A stretch of DNA of 64,000 nt from Herpomyces periplanetae. Its lineage: Eukaryota > Ascomycota > Laboulbeniomycetes > Herpomycetales > Herpomycetaceae. The notes under the pieces are model-generated. The model worked only from the letters and a program-made list of their open reading frames with translations, was not told the DNA's origin and searched no databases. Every line of letters starts with the position of its first letter. The first letter of the stretch is position 1. Shown piece by piece: positions 41,835 through 52,247 of the stretch. The position numbers and the translations under genes are program-made. The stretch spans positions 29,175 to 93,174 of the forward strand of contig WMKJ01000053.1 in assembly GCA_009733715.1 (NCBI GenBank). The letters are read 5' to 3'.

Positions 41835-43100
41835 ATTAACCCCTTCGCTCCCATTACCATGATATTCTTCCAGATAGTTTTGCTTTTCGTACTTTATCCT
41901 TAGCACAATTAATCCTCAATTCTCCCAATTTCTTTGTGTATATAAAGTTTATTTTTTACTGCCCATTTTTCCGCCGCAAAATCCGAAACCCCTTCATGGG
42001 CACGTGACTTTTGCTGTTGGATTGGACTGCTAGAGTAGAGGTGTGCAGATGTGGTTCTTTAACGAATTTTCGCCTGCATGAAAAGGAATTTGTTGAACGT
42101 AAATTGAATGATTCAACCAGAGGTATTTATATGACACGGATAATTGTGTTAACCCTTGAAAATGTGTATTTGTGTTATTAGGGGGGAAGAGGATGGCATA
42201 CATGTAGTATCAAAGATGACGTGCATGTTGCTAGACTCAACACCGACAAACAATTATTAAAACCTCGAAAAGAATAAAATTAATGGGTGAAAGAATTTTA
42301 TGAAAATTTATTCACAACAATCTGATATAGGGTAATCCGTTAAATTTAAATGCTCAACTTTCTATTTCACGATACCGTTTAACCGCATCACCATTTTTAC
42401 CCGAGATTACCTAATCCTTTTGATTGTCAGTTTAAAGATACGGATCTTACGCACATGTGTATGTGTATATTGAGGGATGATATACGACTAATGAAACAAA
42501 CAAAAGGAAGTTTTGAATATCATTAATTTACAGTCGCTCATCTCGATTCATTCCTTTACGTGTCTTCCATTCCTTTTAAAATGTTCCCTACCCTACTCTC
42601 GTATCTTGCTCACTATAGTCGCTTACTAGACTACCATGTAGACGGATCACGTGCGTGTAAGTATGAATAAGTAATTTATTGTAGAGTTTTGGGGATTGAA
42701 GGCTCGGATAAGTTTGGGGAATATTTTACTCTTGAAATTTTTACTATTCAAGCTAATCCAAAGATTTACTTTGTTTATCGAATATTTTTACCATGGTTTT
42801 CAACCAATAGAGAATTTAATTATATTAATTGATAAGAATTAATATAGTTTTTTTTTCCCTCCATTTCACAATAATTAACTGCATTTTAAGGCTGACAGAT
42901 TTATGTACACGTTATCCAATTTAAAGCTATTCCTTACTATTTATATTTAATGGTGAAGGTGAATTGAAGATTTGCTAATTCATTTTGCCATAGAAATAAT
43001 TAATCAAGTATTACATTTACGCTTCATTCTCACTTATATCTTCCCACTCACTACCAATTGGCGTCGGCGCGTCGAGGATCTTACGCACTTTTGCGTTAAC
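41835..43100. other. Intergenic region upstream of the RBR ligase
   Basis: About 1.2 kb, AT-rich. CACGTGAC at 42001 and CACGTG at 42648. The frame of the downstream gene is open back to 42972 without an ATG. Confidence 0.45.
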
Positions 43101-45119
43101 ATGGTCACCAACCGAACGGGCAGTGACTTACTGGCAGTCACGTGCGAGGAAGAAAACCGTTTGGTGGCTCAGGACGATGTAAAAACTCAAGAGTTAAATG
43201 ATGCCTTGTCGATGCTACAGGAAATTTTTCCACAAATTGAAATTAACACACTTCGCACATTAACGGTTATAGGTCATCATGAGAGTTTATTGCAAATAGC
43301 GGCAGATCGAGTATTACATAGATTAAGCACAGGCTTATCGGTCAACAATGTTTTACCCAATATTGTATCCACATCCAATGTCTTGGACCCTGAAACTGTC
43401 GATAGATTTCGCTCGGATACGTACAAATCAGCAGTGAAACATGAATTTACCAGTGAATTTGGAATTTTATTTCACAATAAAATCATTGAAATCCTCGAGC
43501 AAAATAATTATTCATATACTAAGTGTAGACCTTTACTTATGGAGGCAGCGGCACACTCATGGCGTTCGGCCATTTCTAACTTTTTGATGCGTCGCAAAAG
43601 ACATAATAATCCATACGTTCTTGAAAATCACCCTCTAATAATATGGAACTCTGATCCATTTAAAACTACGGTTAAATGGACATCAAGTCCGGATTTAAAT
43701 CGGGAGTTATGGCAAACTTTAATAGTACCGCTACGGTCTCAGGCTAGGCTTAACCAATTAAAAAATGATTACAGCGTTTCTCTGCGTATAGCCATGGAGC
43801 AAGCCACGGAAGAAGGAGAAATTTACGAGTGTAAATGTTGCTTCGGGGAAACTATATTTGAGCATTTAGTAGCCTGCGATAGTGAAAACCATTTTATTTG
43901 TACAGGCTGTGTTCAGCGTGCAGCATGCGAATTAGTACATGGACAAAATTGGCATACCGGATTTGATCATGCGCGGGGAACAATCCACTGTTTTGCGGTT
44001 TGTGGTAATAGAAAATGTGATGGATGTATTCCATTGGGTCAGTTTGAAAATTGTCTTGCTAAATCGGAACAATTTGTTAAAGTTCTTCATCAAATACATG
44101 CAAGGTTAGCAATGGAAGCCCTTCAAAAATTAATGATTCCTATACTCCAATGTCCCTTTTGCAGCTACATTGAAATTGATCAGATTAAGTTGACGTGCAA
44201 TAGTTTAATTCAAATGCTTTTCTTACGCTTTCAACTTGATAAAGCCATTTATCCACGAATTAACCATCCCGCTTTACTCAGCATTAGCTTGTTCTCCATT
44301 ACTTGTCTTCTCTATGAATTATCTCAGGCGGGACTAGCCAAACCTATACTTTTGGGGATTACGTTTTTAATCACATTAAGCACGCTTTGTTGCCGTATTA
44401 TTGGACGAATCAGGTTTGGAACCCGGATAGAACTGATGGAGAGTTTTAATGCGTATAGTATACTTAAAAAGGCAATATTTCAAGTACTTCGAAAGCGACA
44501 AGGCTTTAAATTTAAATGCAAATCATCTCAGTGTGGAGTCTATTCATGTTTTAACTGTTCCAAACCTTGGATTGATCCTCACCATTGTCCCCATGATACC
44601 ACAGATCTTACTAGGGTACTTGAAGAGGCGGCTACTTCAGCTATAACTCGAATTTGTCCCAATTGTAACATTTCCTTTATCAAAAGTGACGGCTGTAATC
44701 GTGTCACGTGCGCTTGTGGTTATGCAATTTGTTACGTTTGTCGAAAGAAAATTAGTATGTCGGAAGGGTATGGACATTTTTGTACACATTTTCGTGAACC
44801 AGATGGACCTTGTACAGAGGGTCCAAGGGGCCAACCGTGTGGGAAGTGTGAACTCTATCATGTTGAAAGTGATGATGTGGCAATAAATAAGGCTAAGAAC
44901 ACGGCTTATGCCAGTTGGTTAAGTGGACCTTTGAATTCCAAAAGTACTACGGTTAATCAAACTTCACGGTGGTGGGAGGATAATATAATGAGTCTAAGTC
45001 TGGCTTCATGGTTAAATGGAAGTTATGGTAATCGATTGCTTTTACTTTGCTGCAAAGTTTTTAGGATGTTTATCCTGGAAAATATGATTAATCAAGTTGT
45101 TCAGTTTACATTAAAGTAA
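43101..45119 (+). CDS. RBR E3 ubiquitin ligase, RNF216/TRIAD3-like, with predicted membrane segments
   Basis: RBR ligases take ubiquitin from E2 on RING1, form a thioester on a RING2 cysteine and pass it to substrate. In the 672-residue product an N-terminal CUE-like segment (ALSMLQEIFPQI, about residue 35) may bind ubiquitin. RING1 starts at CKCCFGETIFEH (about 243) with HFICTGCV. IBR contains CKSSQCGVYSCFNC (about 473). RING2 is CPNCNISFIKSDGCNRVTC (about 519), and the tail CGKCELYHVESDD matches RNF216. Between RING1 and IBR (44267-44400) lie two hydrophobic stretches (SISLFSITCLLYEL, LLGITFLITLSTLCC), unusual for the family. The frame is open from 42972 but the first ATG is 43101. Confidence 0.85.
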   Translation: MVTNRTGSDLLAVTCEEENRLVAQDDVKTQELNDALSMLQEIFPQIEINTLRTLTVIGHHESLLQIAADRVLHRLSTGLSVNNVLPNIVSTSNVLDPETVDRFRSDTYKSAVKHEFTSEFGILFHNKIIEILEQNNYSYTKCRPLLMEAAAHSWRSAISNFLMRRKRHNNPYVLENHPLIIWNSDPFKTTVKWTSSPDLNRELWQTLIVPLRSQARLNQLKNDYSVSLRIAMEQATEEGEIYECKCCFGETIFEHLVACDSENHFICTGCVQRAACELVHGQNWHTGFDHARGTIHCFAVCGNRKCDGCIPLGQFENCLAKSEQFVKVLHQIHARLAMEALQKLMIPILQCPFCSYIEIDQIKLTCNSLIQMLFLRFQLDKAIYPRINHPALLSISLFSITCLLYELSQAGLAKPILLGITFLITLSTLCCRIIGRIRFGTRIELMESFNAYSILKKAIFQVLRKRQGFKFKCKSSQCGVYSCFNCSKPWIDPHHCPHDTTDLTRVLEEAATSAITRICPNCNISFIKSDGCNRVTCACGYAICYVCRKKISMSEGYGHFCTHFREPDGPCTEGPRGQPCGKCELYHVESDDVAINKAKNTAYASWLSGPLNSKSTTVNQTSRWWEDNIMSLSLASWLNGSYGNRLLLLCCKVFRMFILENMINQVVQFTLK

Positions 45120-45856
45120 ACTTGACATGGATAATATAGCCTGAAAGTTCGAAATGTTGTGTTTAACGTAAAACCTGCTAGACTACCATTTCATGCTTTT
45201 GACATTTAAAAGCAAACATTAAACTTCCAAACTGTCTTGCTTCATCATACACGCTTGTATTATCCTACATCTTACAACTAACCCAACAAGCCAAAACCTG
45301 CCTAAACAGTCACGTGATGTGGTTGGCAGGCGGGACTTTTGACGCTTGTTCGGCAGATATGGTCAAAAATCAAATATTTGTGAACATCCACGAGAAATGA
45401 TTCTGGGTTTAATTACATAGTATAAATAAAGTTGAAATGTATAACTCCACTCTTCCGGTTTAACTTTGTGTTCCACCAAATTAACTCGCAGCTACAAACT
45501 CTTCGCCTCCAAACAGTCGCCTCCGCAGCCGCATTACGTAAGCGCCTTGGCAAAATGACGTAATGGTTTATGGGGAAAACTTGGCAGACCAGAATCGTGA
45601 AAGTGTTCTTTTACTCGGGAAAGTAAATTTTTTCCAGAGTTTTGGCACGTTTATATTTCGATTTTCTCGGAATATTTTTTCTACATATTTTGCTGTGATT
45701 GATATGGATTTGTAAATTATTCCAAATCATCTTGATTAAATATATTACTTTTACATTAAACTAATCAGTGCCGAAGACCATGTTCCCCGGCCTACAGTGG
45801 TGTTCTAGTAAATCAGGGCCCTTTTTATTCGGCATAAATTTAGCTGATCGATAAAG
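45120..45856. promoter_or_regulatory. Spacer and presumed SEC12 promoter
   Basis: About 740 bp; CACGTGATG at 45311, 541 bp before the SEC12 ATG. No gene. Confidence 0.4.
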
Positions 45857-47648
45857 ATGGCGCGGGGAGTTCAATCATCGACTATTTGTCTCAATTATCC
45901 CGTGTACGCGGCAGAATTTGACCCTCTTAATCGTGGTTATCTACTCGTTGGAGGTGGTGGTGGTGAGGGCAAAAACGGCGTCGCTAACAAACTGGTAAGC
46001 TCGATAAACTTTGCCAAGAGTTCTCGGTATTCGGTGACAAATTTTCCCGGTTTAATTGACGCAGTTTTACGAATCAGTCTTCGCTGACTCGAGGGAATGT
46101 TACCCATGATTAATTGCGCTACCTATATAAATATATACATACATACATACATACCTGCATACACACATACTCATGTTAACCAATACTTAGACACTCTTAA
46201 ACGTGGGTCGTATTGACCATATCACAGTTGCCGGCGAACTGGAACTTGCTTATAACGAGGATAATGTTACTTGTTTAGCCAATGCTAATTCTACGACATT
46301 TCACACTCAGACGACTTATTCCTTTTACACACTGGCTGGTATTAATTCAAGTTTATCAGAACGCTTAAATGGAATCAATCAACACTTTCGTACATTTAAA
46401 CATGAAATTAATTACAGTGGACCGGCTTCCTCTGATACACTACAACATATTCATTCTGCAAGAATCGAAAAGATCAGCCAAACTTCACTGTTCTCAACTC
46501 TAAAGGATGAATCTTCAAAACGATATGCATACCAACGGATTATACGAATTGCACGTAAATTCAACGGGCAAAATTCTCCACACAGTGTAGGAATTGTAGT
46601 GTCTAGTATGGCAAAGAGTGAAAATGAGTTGGTATTATTTAACACAATTTTACCCAATACACGGAGCAAGGATGGGGGAATATGTGAGGTAATATCGCGA
46701 TTCAAGTTATCTCAAATTGTTAAAGCATGTGAAAGCGATAGTTCAAATTATGGAGAGATTGAAGATGTGGATGTCATTGAATCCAACAGTACAGATAACC
46801 GTAACAGTGCTATTAACATTCAGGTTTCCGTTTGCTCTGGTAATCACATTTTTTTTTCACAGGCTCGGTACGATATTCGCAAAAAGCATTTTAAAGGGAA
46901 ACCATTGAACTGGGGTGAAGTGTTGTCGACGCGAGATAACCTATTTGGTGGGGATAAGCTGTATAAGTTTCGCATGACACGGTTTCTTATGAAGGACTAC
47001 CTTCTAATTTATGCTCATACTCTGAATCGTGAGATTAATGAATTGTTAATTGTAAAAGTTGACAGTGTAATGAATCAAGTTGTTCATACATCCCGCTTTA
47101 GGCTTCCTCGTAAGTTAGGATTTGGACTTACAATGGATGTTTGTGTCCTTCCGGAAGCAGAGAAGCAATCTTTGGCAAAGCGACAGTATATTGTAGGAAT
47201 CAGTGGACAAAATTTATCAATTTCTTTGCTGACCATGGACTTTTTGGCAAATGGATCATGCGAAGATAATTGCAAAGTGAATAATGGTTCATTTACAAGA
47301 CCGCAAGTGTACATGACATTTAACAACGCTCATGCAAATTCGATAACTAGTATATCAATGGGGATATTGAGACAAGATGATCAAGTTAATTGTTGCCAGG
47401 ATCGATTGATGTTAGCATCAGTTAGTTTTGACGGAAGTGTTTGCGTTCGATATATCGATATACACCAATCTGAAGAATCCATTCGGGATCGTACTACTGG
47501 CAGTTTGACATTTGTTAAACGTCCTATATTGATTCCCATAAAATCCCATGTTCTGTATAACAAGCTATTTTTGGTCATGTTTATCATTGTGTTAAATCTT
47601 GCACTGCTAATTCGCTTTTATTTAGCCAACCAATTGACTAGTGCCTAA
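45857..47648 (+). CDS. SEC12: Sar1 guanine nucleotide exchange factor Sec12 / PREB
   Basis: Sec12 is an ER membrane protein that loads Sar1 with GTP to start COPII coat assembly. Exons 45857-45994 and 46191-47648, 531 residues; the 196-nt intron (GTAAGC ... CTTAG) holds an ACAT repeat. The N-terminus LNYPVYAAEFDP leads into LLVGGGGGEGKNGVANKL, the glycine-rich loop with the potassium-binding Asn that Sec12 uses in catalysis. A beta-propeller (DNVTCLANAN onwards, ending near SVSFDGSVCVRYI) follows, then a C-terminal membrane anchor (LFLVMFIIVLNLALLIRFYL) with a very short lumenal end. Yeast Sec12 has a long lumenal tail; this one resembles PREB in lacking it. Confidence 0.92.
46135..46162. repeat. 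(ACAT)n repeat within the SEC12 intron
   Basis: Six to seven ACAT units between AT-rich and CACATAC sequence, 30 bp before the acceptor. Confidence 0.75.
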
Positions 47649-48411
47649 ATTTTAGATTTTTTTTTTTTGTTAATAACTTTATTATTATATTGTACGCTTG
47701 AAGGGTATTCTCCAGCAATCTTTTTTACATTATTTATCTTTTTAGTCGTAAATTTTCCTTCAAAACTCTGCGCCCCACCTGAAAATTTACCCGGTGTATT
47801 ACCGACGACTCCGACAAAACCCTCGATCACGTGATACATTTCCGGCAGGATTTCCCTTTTTTTCCGAGCCAAGCCAGATCGGCCCGGCACAATTGTTTGA
47901 ATGGCATTAGACGTACCCGAATCATACACGGGATTCGGACTTGGCAGAGTTAATCAGATGAGATAACCGGACTAAAGTTATTCCATGGGAACAAAATAGT
48001 TTGCGAGGTTGAATTTATGGGGAAATACTAGTTTTGCACGGATTAGGATTCTTTTAATTTACAAAATTCTTTATTCAAGATAATCCGTGTACAGTTTAAT
48101 GGATACGTACGCGTACTCCATTATATTCTGGCTTTGACTGAAGGGCGGTTTACCGTATATAAGGATTTTTGCGCGCGCCGGCGCGCGGGTGGGCGTACAT
48201 GTTAAATTGGTTGTATACGCGAGGTGCTTTGTTCTTCTTTTATGCCGCCGGAGAGATTCATGTGGTCAGTTAATTAAAAAGGGGAAAGTGATTTATGGCT
48301 TAGGGTTGGGTGGATTGGTATTCTTTTGAAAGGACGATATATGAAATTCGAAAACTCAAAGGTGAACTTGGCGTAAGCCTTACGTACAATAATACATCAC
48401 AAGCTTCGGGT
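47649..48411. other. Intergenic region between SEC12 and SEC8
   Basis: About 760 bp. A 12-T tract just past the SEC12 stop (47658-47670), CACGTGAT at 47828, and a CGCG-rich spot (GCGCGCGCCGGCGCGCGG) at 48170-48187. A minus-strand frame of 94 codons here is discussed under rejected items. Confidence 0.45.
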
Positions 48412-51400
48412 ATGGATGGGCATGAGAATAAGGGAAGTTATGGAAGTAATCGTCGAGATCAGGTGAAATTTCAAGCAGAGGGAGTGGATTCAAGCGGAGA
48501 TGAAGCGGGAAAAAATTCAACGGGACGTGGATTATCGAATCGAGAATCAAAGGTTCGAGCACGCTTAAGCGATTTTGATACATCAAGCCTAACAATGGGA
48601 AAGTCGGGGTATCGTGGAGGACAGAGTGGGCTGGGACGATTTCAAGGTGCGAGCAATGTTACTACACCGGTGGTTGAGGAAAAAAATTCAGTAATTACGC
48701 GTATAAACTTTCCGGCGGAGCTGAAGAAAGATCGGGCCAATTTTTACACTAATCTCCCCAAAGCACCGGGTTCAGTGGGCAGTGAAGGGAGTGGACGGGT
48801 TAAACAAAATGCTACGAGTAATGTGAGCGACGTGGCAGGATTCGTTGGGCGGAAAGGTCTCGCAATATCATCGGGAAATGAACGGTTGGATGGGGTTCTT
48901 GAACGAATACGACGGAATTGGAGCTTTATGGCAAGTGAGAGATGCGTTCCAGTACAGGTAGCATTACAATTATTAGACACTAGTTCGCTAGGCTTAGCAT
49001 CACGATCAGAATCATTTTACGAAATTTATGAAGAACTTAAGGTGGCATTAAAGAGTATTGTTAACGAAAACTGTCACGGATTTAATAGTGCTATATCAAT
49101 ATATCATGATCTTCAGGCTAGCATGCAAGCGTCATTGAATCGACTGCGTTTGTTACGCTCTACATTGTGTAAGGCTAAATCGAGTTTGTCGACGAGTAAA
49201 CCGGAGTTAAGAAGTTTGGTTAGCGCATCGAAGAATCATGAGGATGTATTACATATTCTGCGAATGATTGAAAACGTTCAGAGTATACCGGAGAAGTTGG
49301 AAACGTGGATATCGGAAAAAAGGTTTATGGGAGCAGTTGACATACTTGAGTATGGGCTTGAAGTGATGAAATTACCGGAGCTCAAGTCTATCAATGGATT
49401 ACGGGGAATTCAGGCGTACTTGAAGGGACAAAACGGTACACTTGTGGATATAGTGGTGGAAGAATTGGTGAATCATTTATACTTGAAGTCACCGTATAGT
49501 GAAAGTCGATGGAAAGTGTATATGCCGGTAGGAATGGGTAATGGTATGGAAGGGAGTGAAAGTAATAGAATGAGTTTGGTTAAAGGGAGATCTCGAAGTT
49601 ATGCGATATTTCTGGGGCAGTTGGATAGTGAAGATGGGATGGTAATGACGGATGAAACGATGCGAAATCCTGAAGCGGACAACTTTGAGTATATACGGTT
49701 GTTAGTTGGAGTGTTGGGACGTATGAATAAGTTGGAAATGGCCTTGAATATGATCAAGGAGCGGAGTAAGGATGAATTGAAGCGGATTATGAATAAATGT
49801 TACGGAGAAGTTAATCAAAGTTTGGTAACGGGAAGCGGATCTTCATTTTCAGAGTATAACATTGCGATAGGACGGGAATTGACACAATTTTTTCCGCAAT
49901 TACGGGTTCTAGGGGACTTTTTATGGAGATATTTTGCGCGACTTGAAGCAATATTAGAAGCGCATCGAGTTATGTTTGAAGTAATGGGGCGATTAAAGGT
50001 TATGAAGGGAGAAGAAGTTGATGGGCAGGATGTTGTCAAGCAGGGAATGGGGGAAATTTGGGGGAATTGTGAAGTTGAAATAGGGAAAATTTTGGTGGAA
50101 TATATAACCAAACGAGCCAAACATGGAATCAAGGAGGGAGATTTAATTCAGGGCAGTGAGATAAGTAACGTTTACTCAAAACGAAATCGAGATACATCAC
50201 AATGGCTATTCAAGTTATCGGAAATGGAGAGTAATGGTACAGCGAAAGAAGGAAATGAGAATGGAGAAGTTGTTGATGATTTGGATACAATATTAAAGTA
50301 TTGTGTGCCTGGATTGATGTCGGAAATTCGGCCGTCAAATAATGTTAAAATGGAAAAACAGAGTGCAAGAGGTAGATGGCGCGAAGGAGGTGATGATCGA
50401 CAGGGTAAATTGTTAATTGAGACAACCATTTTTAACATTGGACCATTACTGGAGCCTACGGCCAACTTTTTATCACGAATTAAAGATATTGTAGGATGTA
50501 AGGGAAGTGGAATAACCCGTAAAACGTTGAATCGAACGTTGAGTGAGTTTATCGAAGGGGAGTTTTACGAACAGGTTTCCGAAAGTCTACATACAATCAT
50601 CGAACGGGTATTTAGTGATGGTGAATCATTTCAAGCGGATTTACAGTGGAATCGACGAGAGCCTAAATCCCTGATGACGGGCGTAGCAAATCTTACTCGA
50701 GTATTCGAAACCTTTTGCTGTTTATTGAGTCGATTGACGTATCGTCGCAAGTTTAGTGAATTGTTAATTGAGCGTATGGAAGCATGTTACGGAAAGTTTG
50801 AAGGCTATTTTAAGAGTAAGTTGACAAAATCAGTTTTGAATCTCGATAAATCCGTTTAATCCAGTTAACATGGGGGTTGTGCAACATTGCAATAGCTTTG
50901 ATATCTAAATCTGCATTATTGGAGAAACGAGACGACGATGTTAAAACATCCGCAGTCCTGGCCAATGAACCCGAGTTTAAACAAGTACTGAATGCATTGG
51001 CCATTGCTGATGAAGATCAGGTTGGGGAATTAATTACCCGCGTAAGTTGAAGAGTAAAGCACAAATAGGATTGTTGGGTTCATGATATTGACGCCGACAA
51101 TAGGAAACCGATTTGTTGATTGGACGGTTGAAAGATCACCAGTTTCATGATTCCGATGTTATACTCAATAGAAAAACAATTGCGTCAATGTGTTTGTTGT
51201 TCAATAGTATGAAATGGATGGGGGCCAAGTTACGATCTTTGCGAAAAATCGTCAGTTTAGGAGATGAGCTGAATCGAGGAATCGTTGCAATGGAATCCCA
51301 TGAAATGATGACTCGGGCTTCCTTTGCGTTTTCTTCAAGATGGGATCTATCATCAGTGCTGCGCATTAGTGAAGAAATCATATATTTACGCATTGACCAA

Positions 51401-51790
51401 GCCTTGACCGAGCCCTACGAACGAATGGTGACTCGGTACGAAGCTCTGGCTACTCGCATTTTACGTATTCTGCGCCTCGAGTTTCGCACTCGCGTTATGC
51501 TGTACTTGCGGAAGCCCGTCTGGACCAAGTACCAACATGAGCAAATTGTCGACGATCCCGAGCCAGAGGTCATTGCTCTGAATGCAAAATTGATTGAATT
51601 CGACGATGAAGTATGCGCTTATTTTGCTTCTCCCGAACATGATTTTATTGTGGACGGTGTTGAGTCCTTTATGGATCAAGAAATCGTTGATCGACTGTCC
51701 CATGTAGCCGCTCTAAATACGTCTGGATGCGCACGCATGCAGCTTAACATTCTTGTTTTACAGCAGAATTTGAAGAATATAGTGTCTTAG
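48412..51790 (+). CDS. SEC8: Exocyst complex subunit Sec8 (EXOC4), three exons
   Basis: Sec8 is a core rod of the octameric exocyst that tethers secretory vesicles to the plasma membrane. Exons 48412-50815, 50896-51041 and 51104-51790, 1078 residues if the first ATG is used. The frame is open from 48304 and the GTG at 48310 is unlikely, but a small upstream exon cannot be excluded. The first 160 residues are Ser/Gly-rich and disordered; the family body starts at WSFMASERCVPVQVALQLLD and continues GFNSAISIYHDLQASM, IPEKLETWISEKRFMGAVD, and VVEELVNHLYLKSPYSESRW. Introns are 80 nt (GTAAGT ... CAATAG) and 62 nt (GTAAGT ... CAATAG). The last exon includes NRKTIASMCLLFNSMKWM and ends near a run of Leu/Gln helices. 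Confidence 0.92.
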
Positions 51791-51914
51791 CATGATGTTC
51801 GACTTTACATTTACTTTAATTCTTGTATTATTTGCCTCAAGCCTGCCCACCTTTCTCCCGCCCGCTTTCGCCCGTGTCTACTTATACCTCCTTTTTCCCC
51901 TCCCCCTGTCCCCC

Positions 51915-52057
51915 GTCTCCATGGTCTAGTTGGTTATGACGCCGGTCTCATAGCTGCGGTCGCCCCTCCCCCCCCCGGGCCCCGCCCCTGGCCTATGATC
52001 CGACGGCCCAACGTCGGAGCTATCCGGAGGTCGCGAGTTCGATCCTCGCTGGAGGCA
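51915..52057 (+). tRNA. Elongator tRNA-Met (anticodon CAT) with 69-nt intron
   Basis: Acceptor GTCTCCA (51915-51921) pairs with TGGAGGC (52050-52056), discriminator A. The D arm contains AGTTGGTTA; anticodon stem CCGGT with loop CTCATA (CAT at 51949-51951). The intron starts after position 37 (51953-52021). The 3' exon gives TCCGG of the anticodon stem, then the T arm GCGAG-TTCGATC-CTCGC. The terminal anticodon pair is T-T. A TTTT Pol III terminator is at 52064-52067. CAT with this body is elongator, not initiator, Met. The intron contains a run of ten C and is much richer in G+C than its surroundings. Confidence 0.87.
51953..52021 (+). other. Intron of tRNA-Met
   Basis: Begins directly after the purine 3' to the anticodon, the canonical position for eukaryotic tRNA introns. 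It contains CCCCCCCCCCGGGCCCCG and a CCGACGGCCCAACGTCGG stem-loop (about 52000-52017). Confidence 0.75.
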
Positions 52058-52247
52058 GGTCTCTTTTGCACGTGACAGTCGCGATGACTGTTGGCCGGTG
52101 TTTTGCCGGGCGGGCGGTTTTTTTTTATTTTTGGCGGCGGCGGCGGCGGCCATTCTACGACGGGAAAATTTACAAATTTATTGACAAATCTTGTATTTTC
52201 AACTGCTTCTAATCCTATACACCCTTTCCCTCTCTCGCTCCCTAAAA

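Noticed and set aside
47645-47929. Minus-strand frame of 94 codons overlapping the SEC12 stop, Lys-rich end
   Set aside because: No ATG in frame, a CACGTGAT promoter-like element in its middle, the C-terminus is encoded by a poly-T tract, and it overlaps SEC12 coding sequence. No family recognised.
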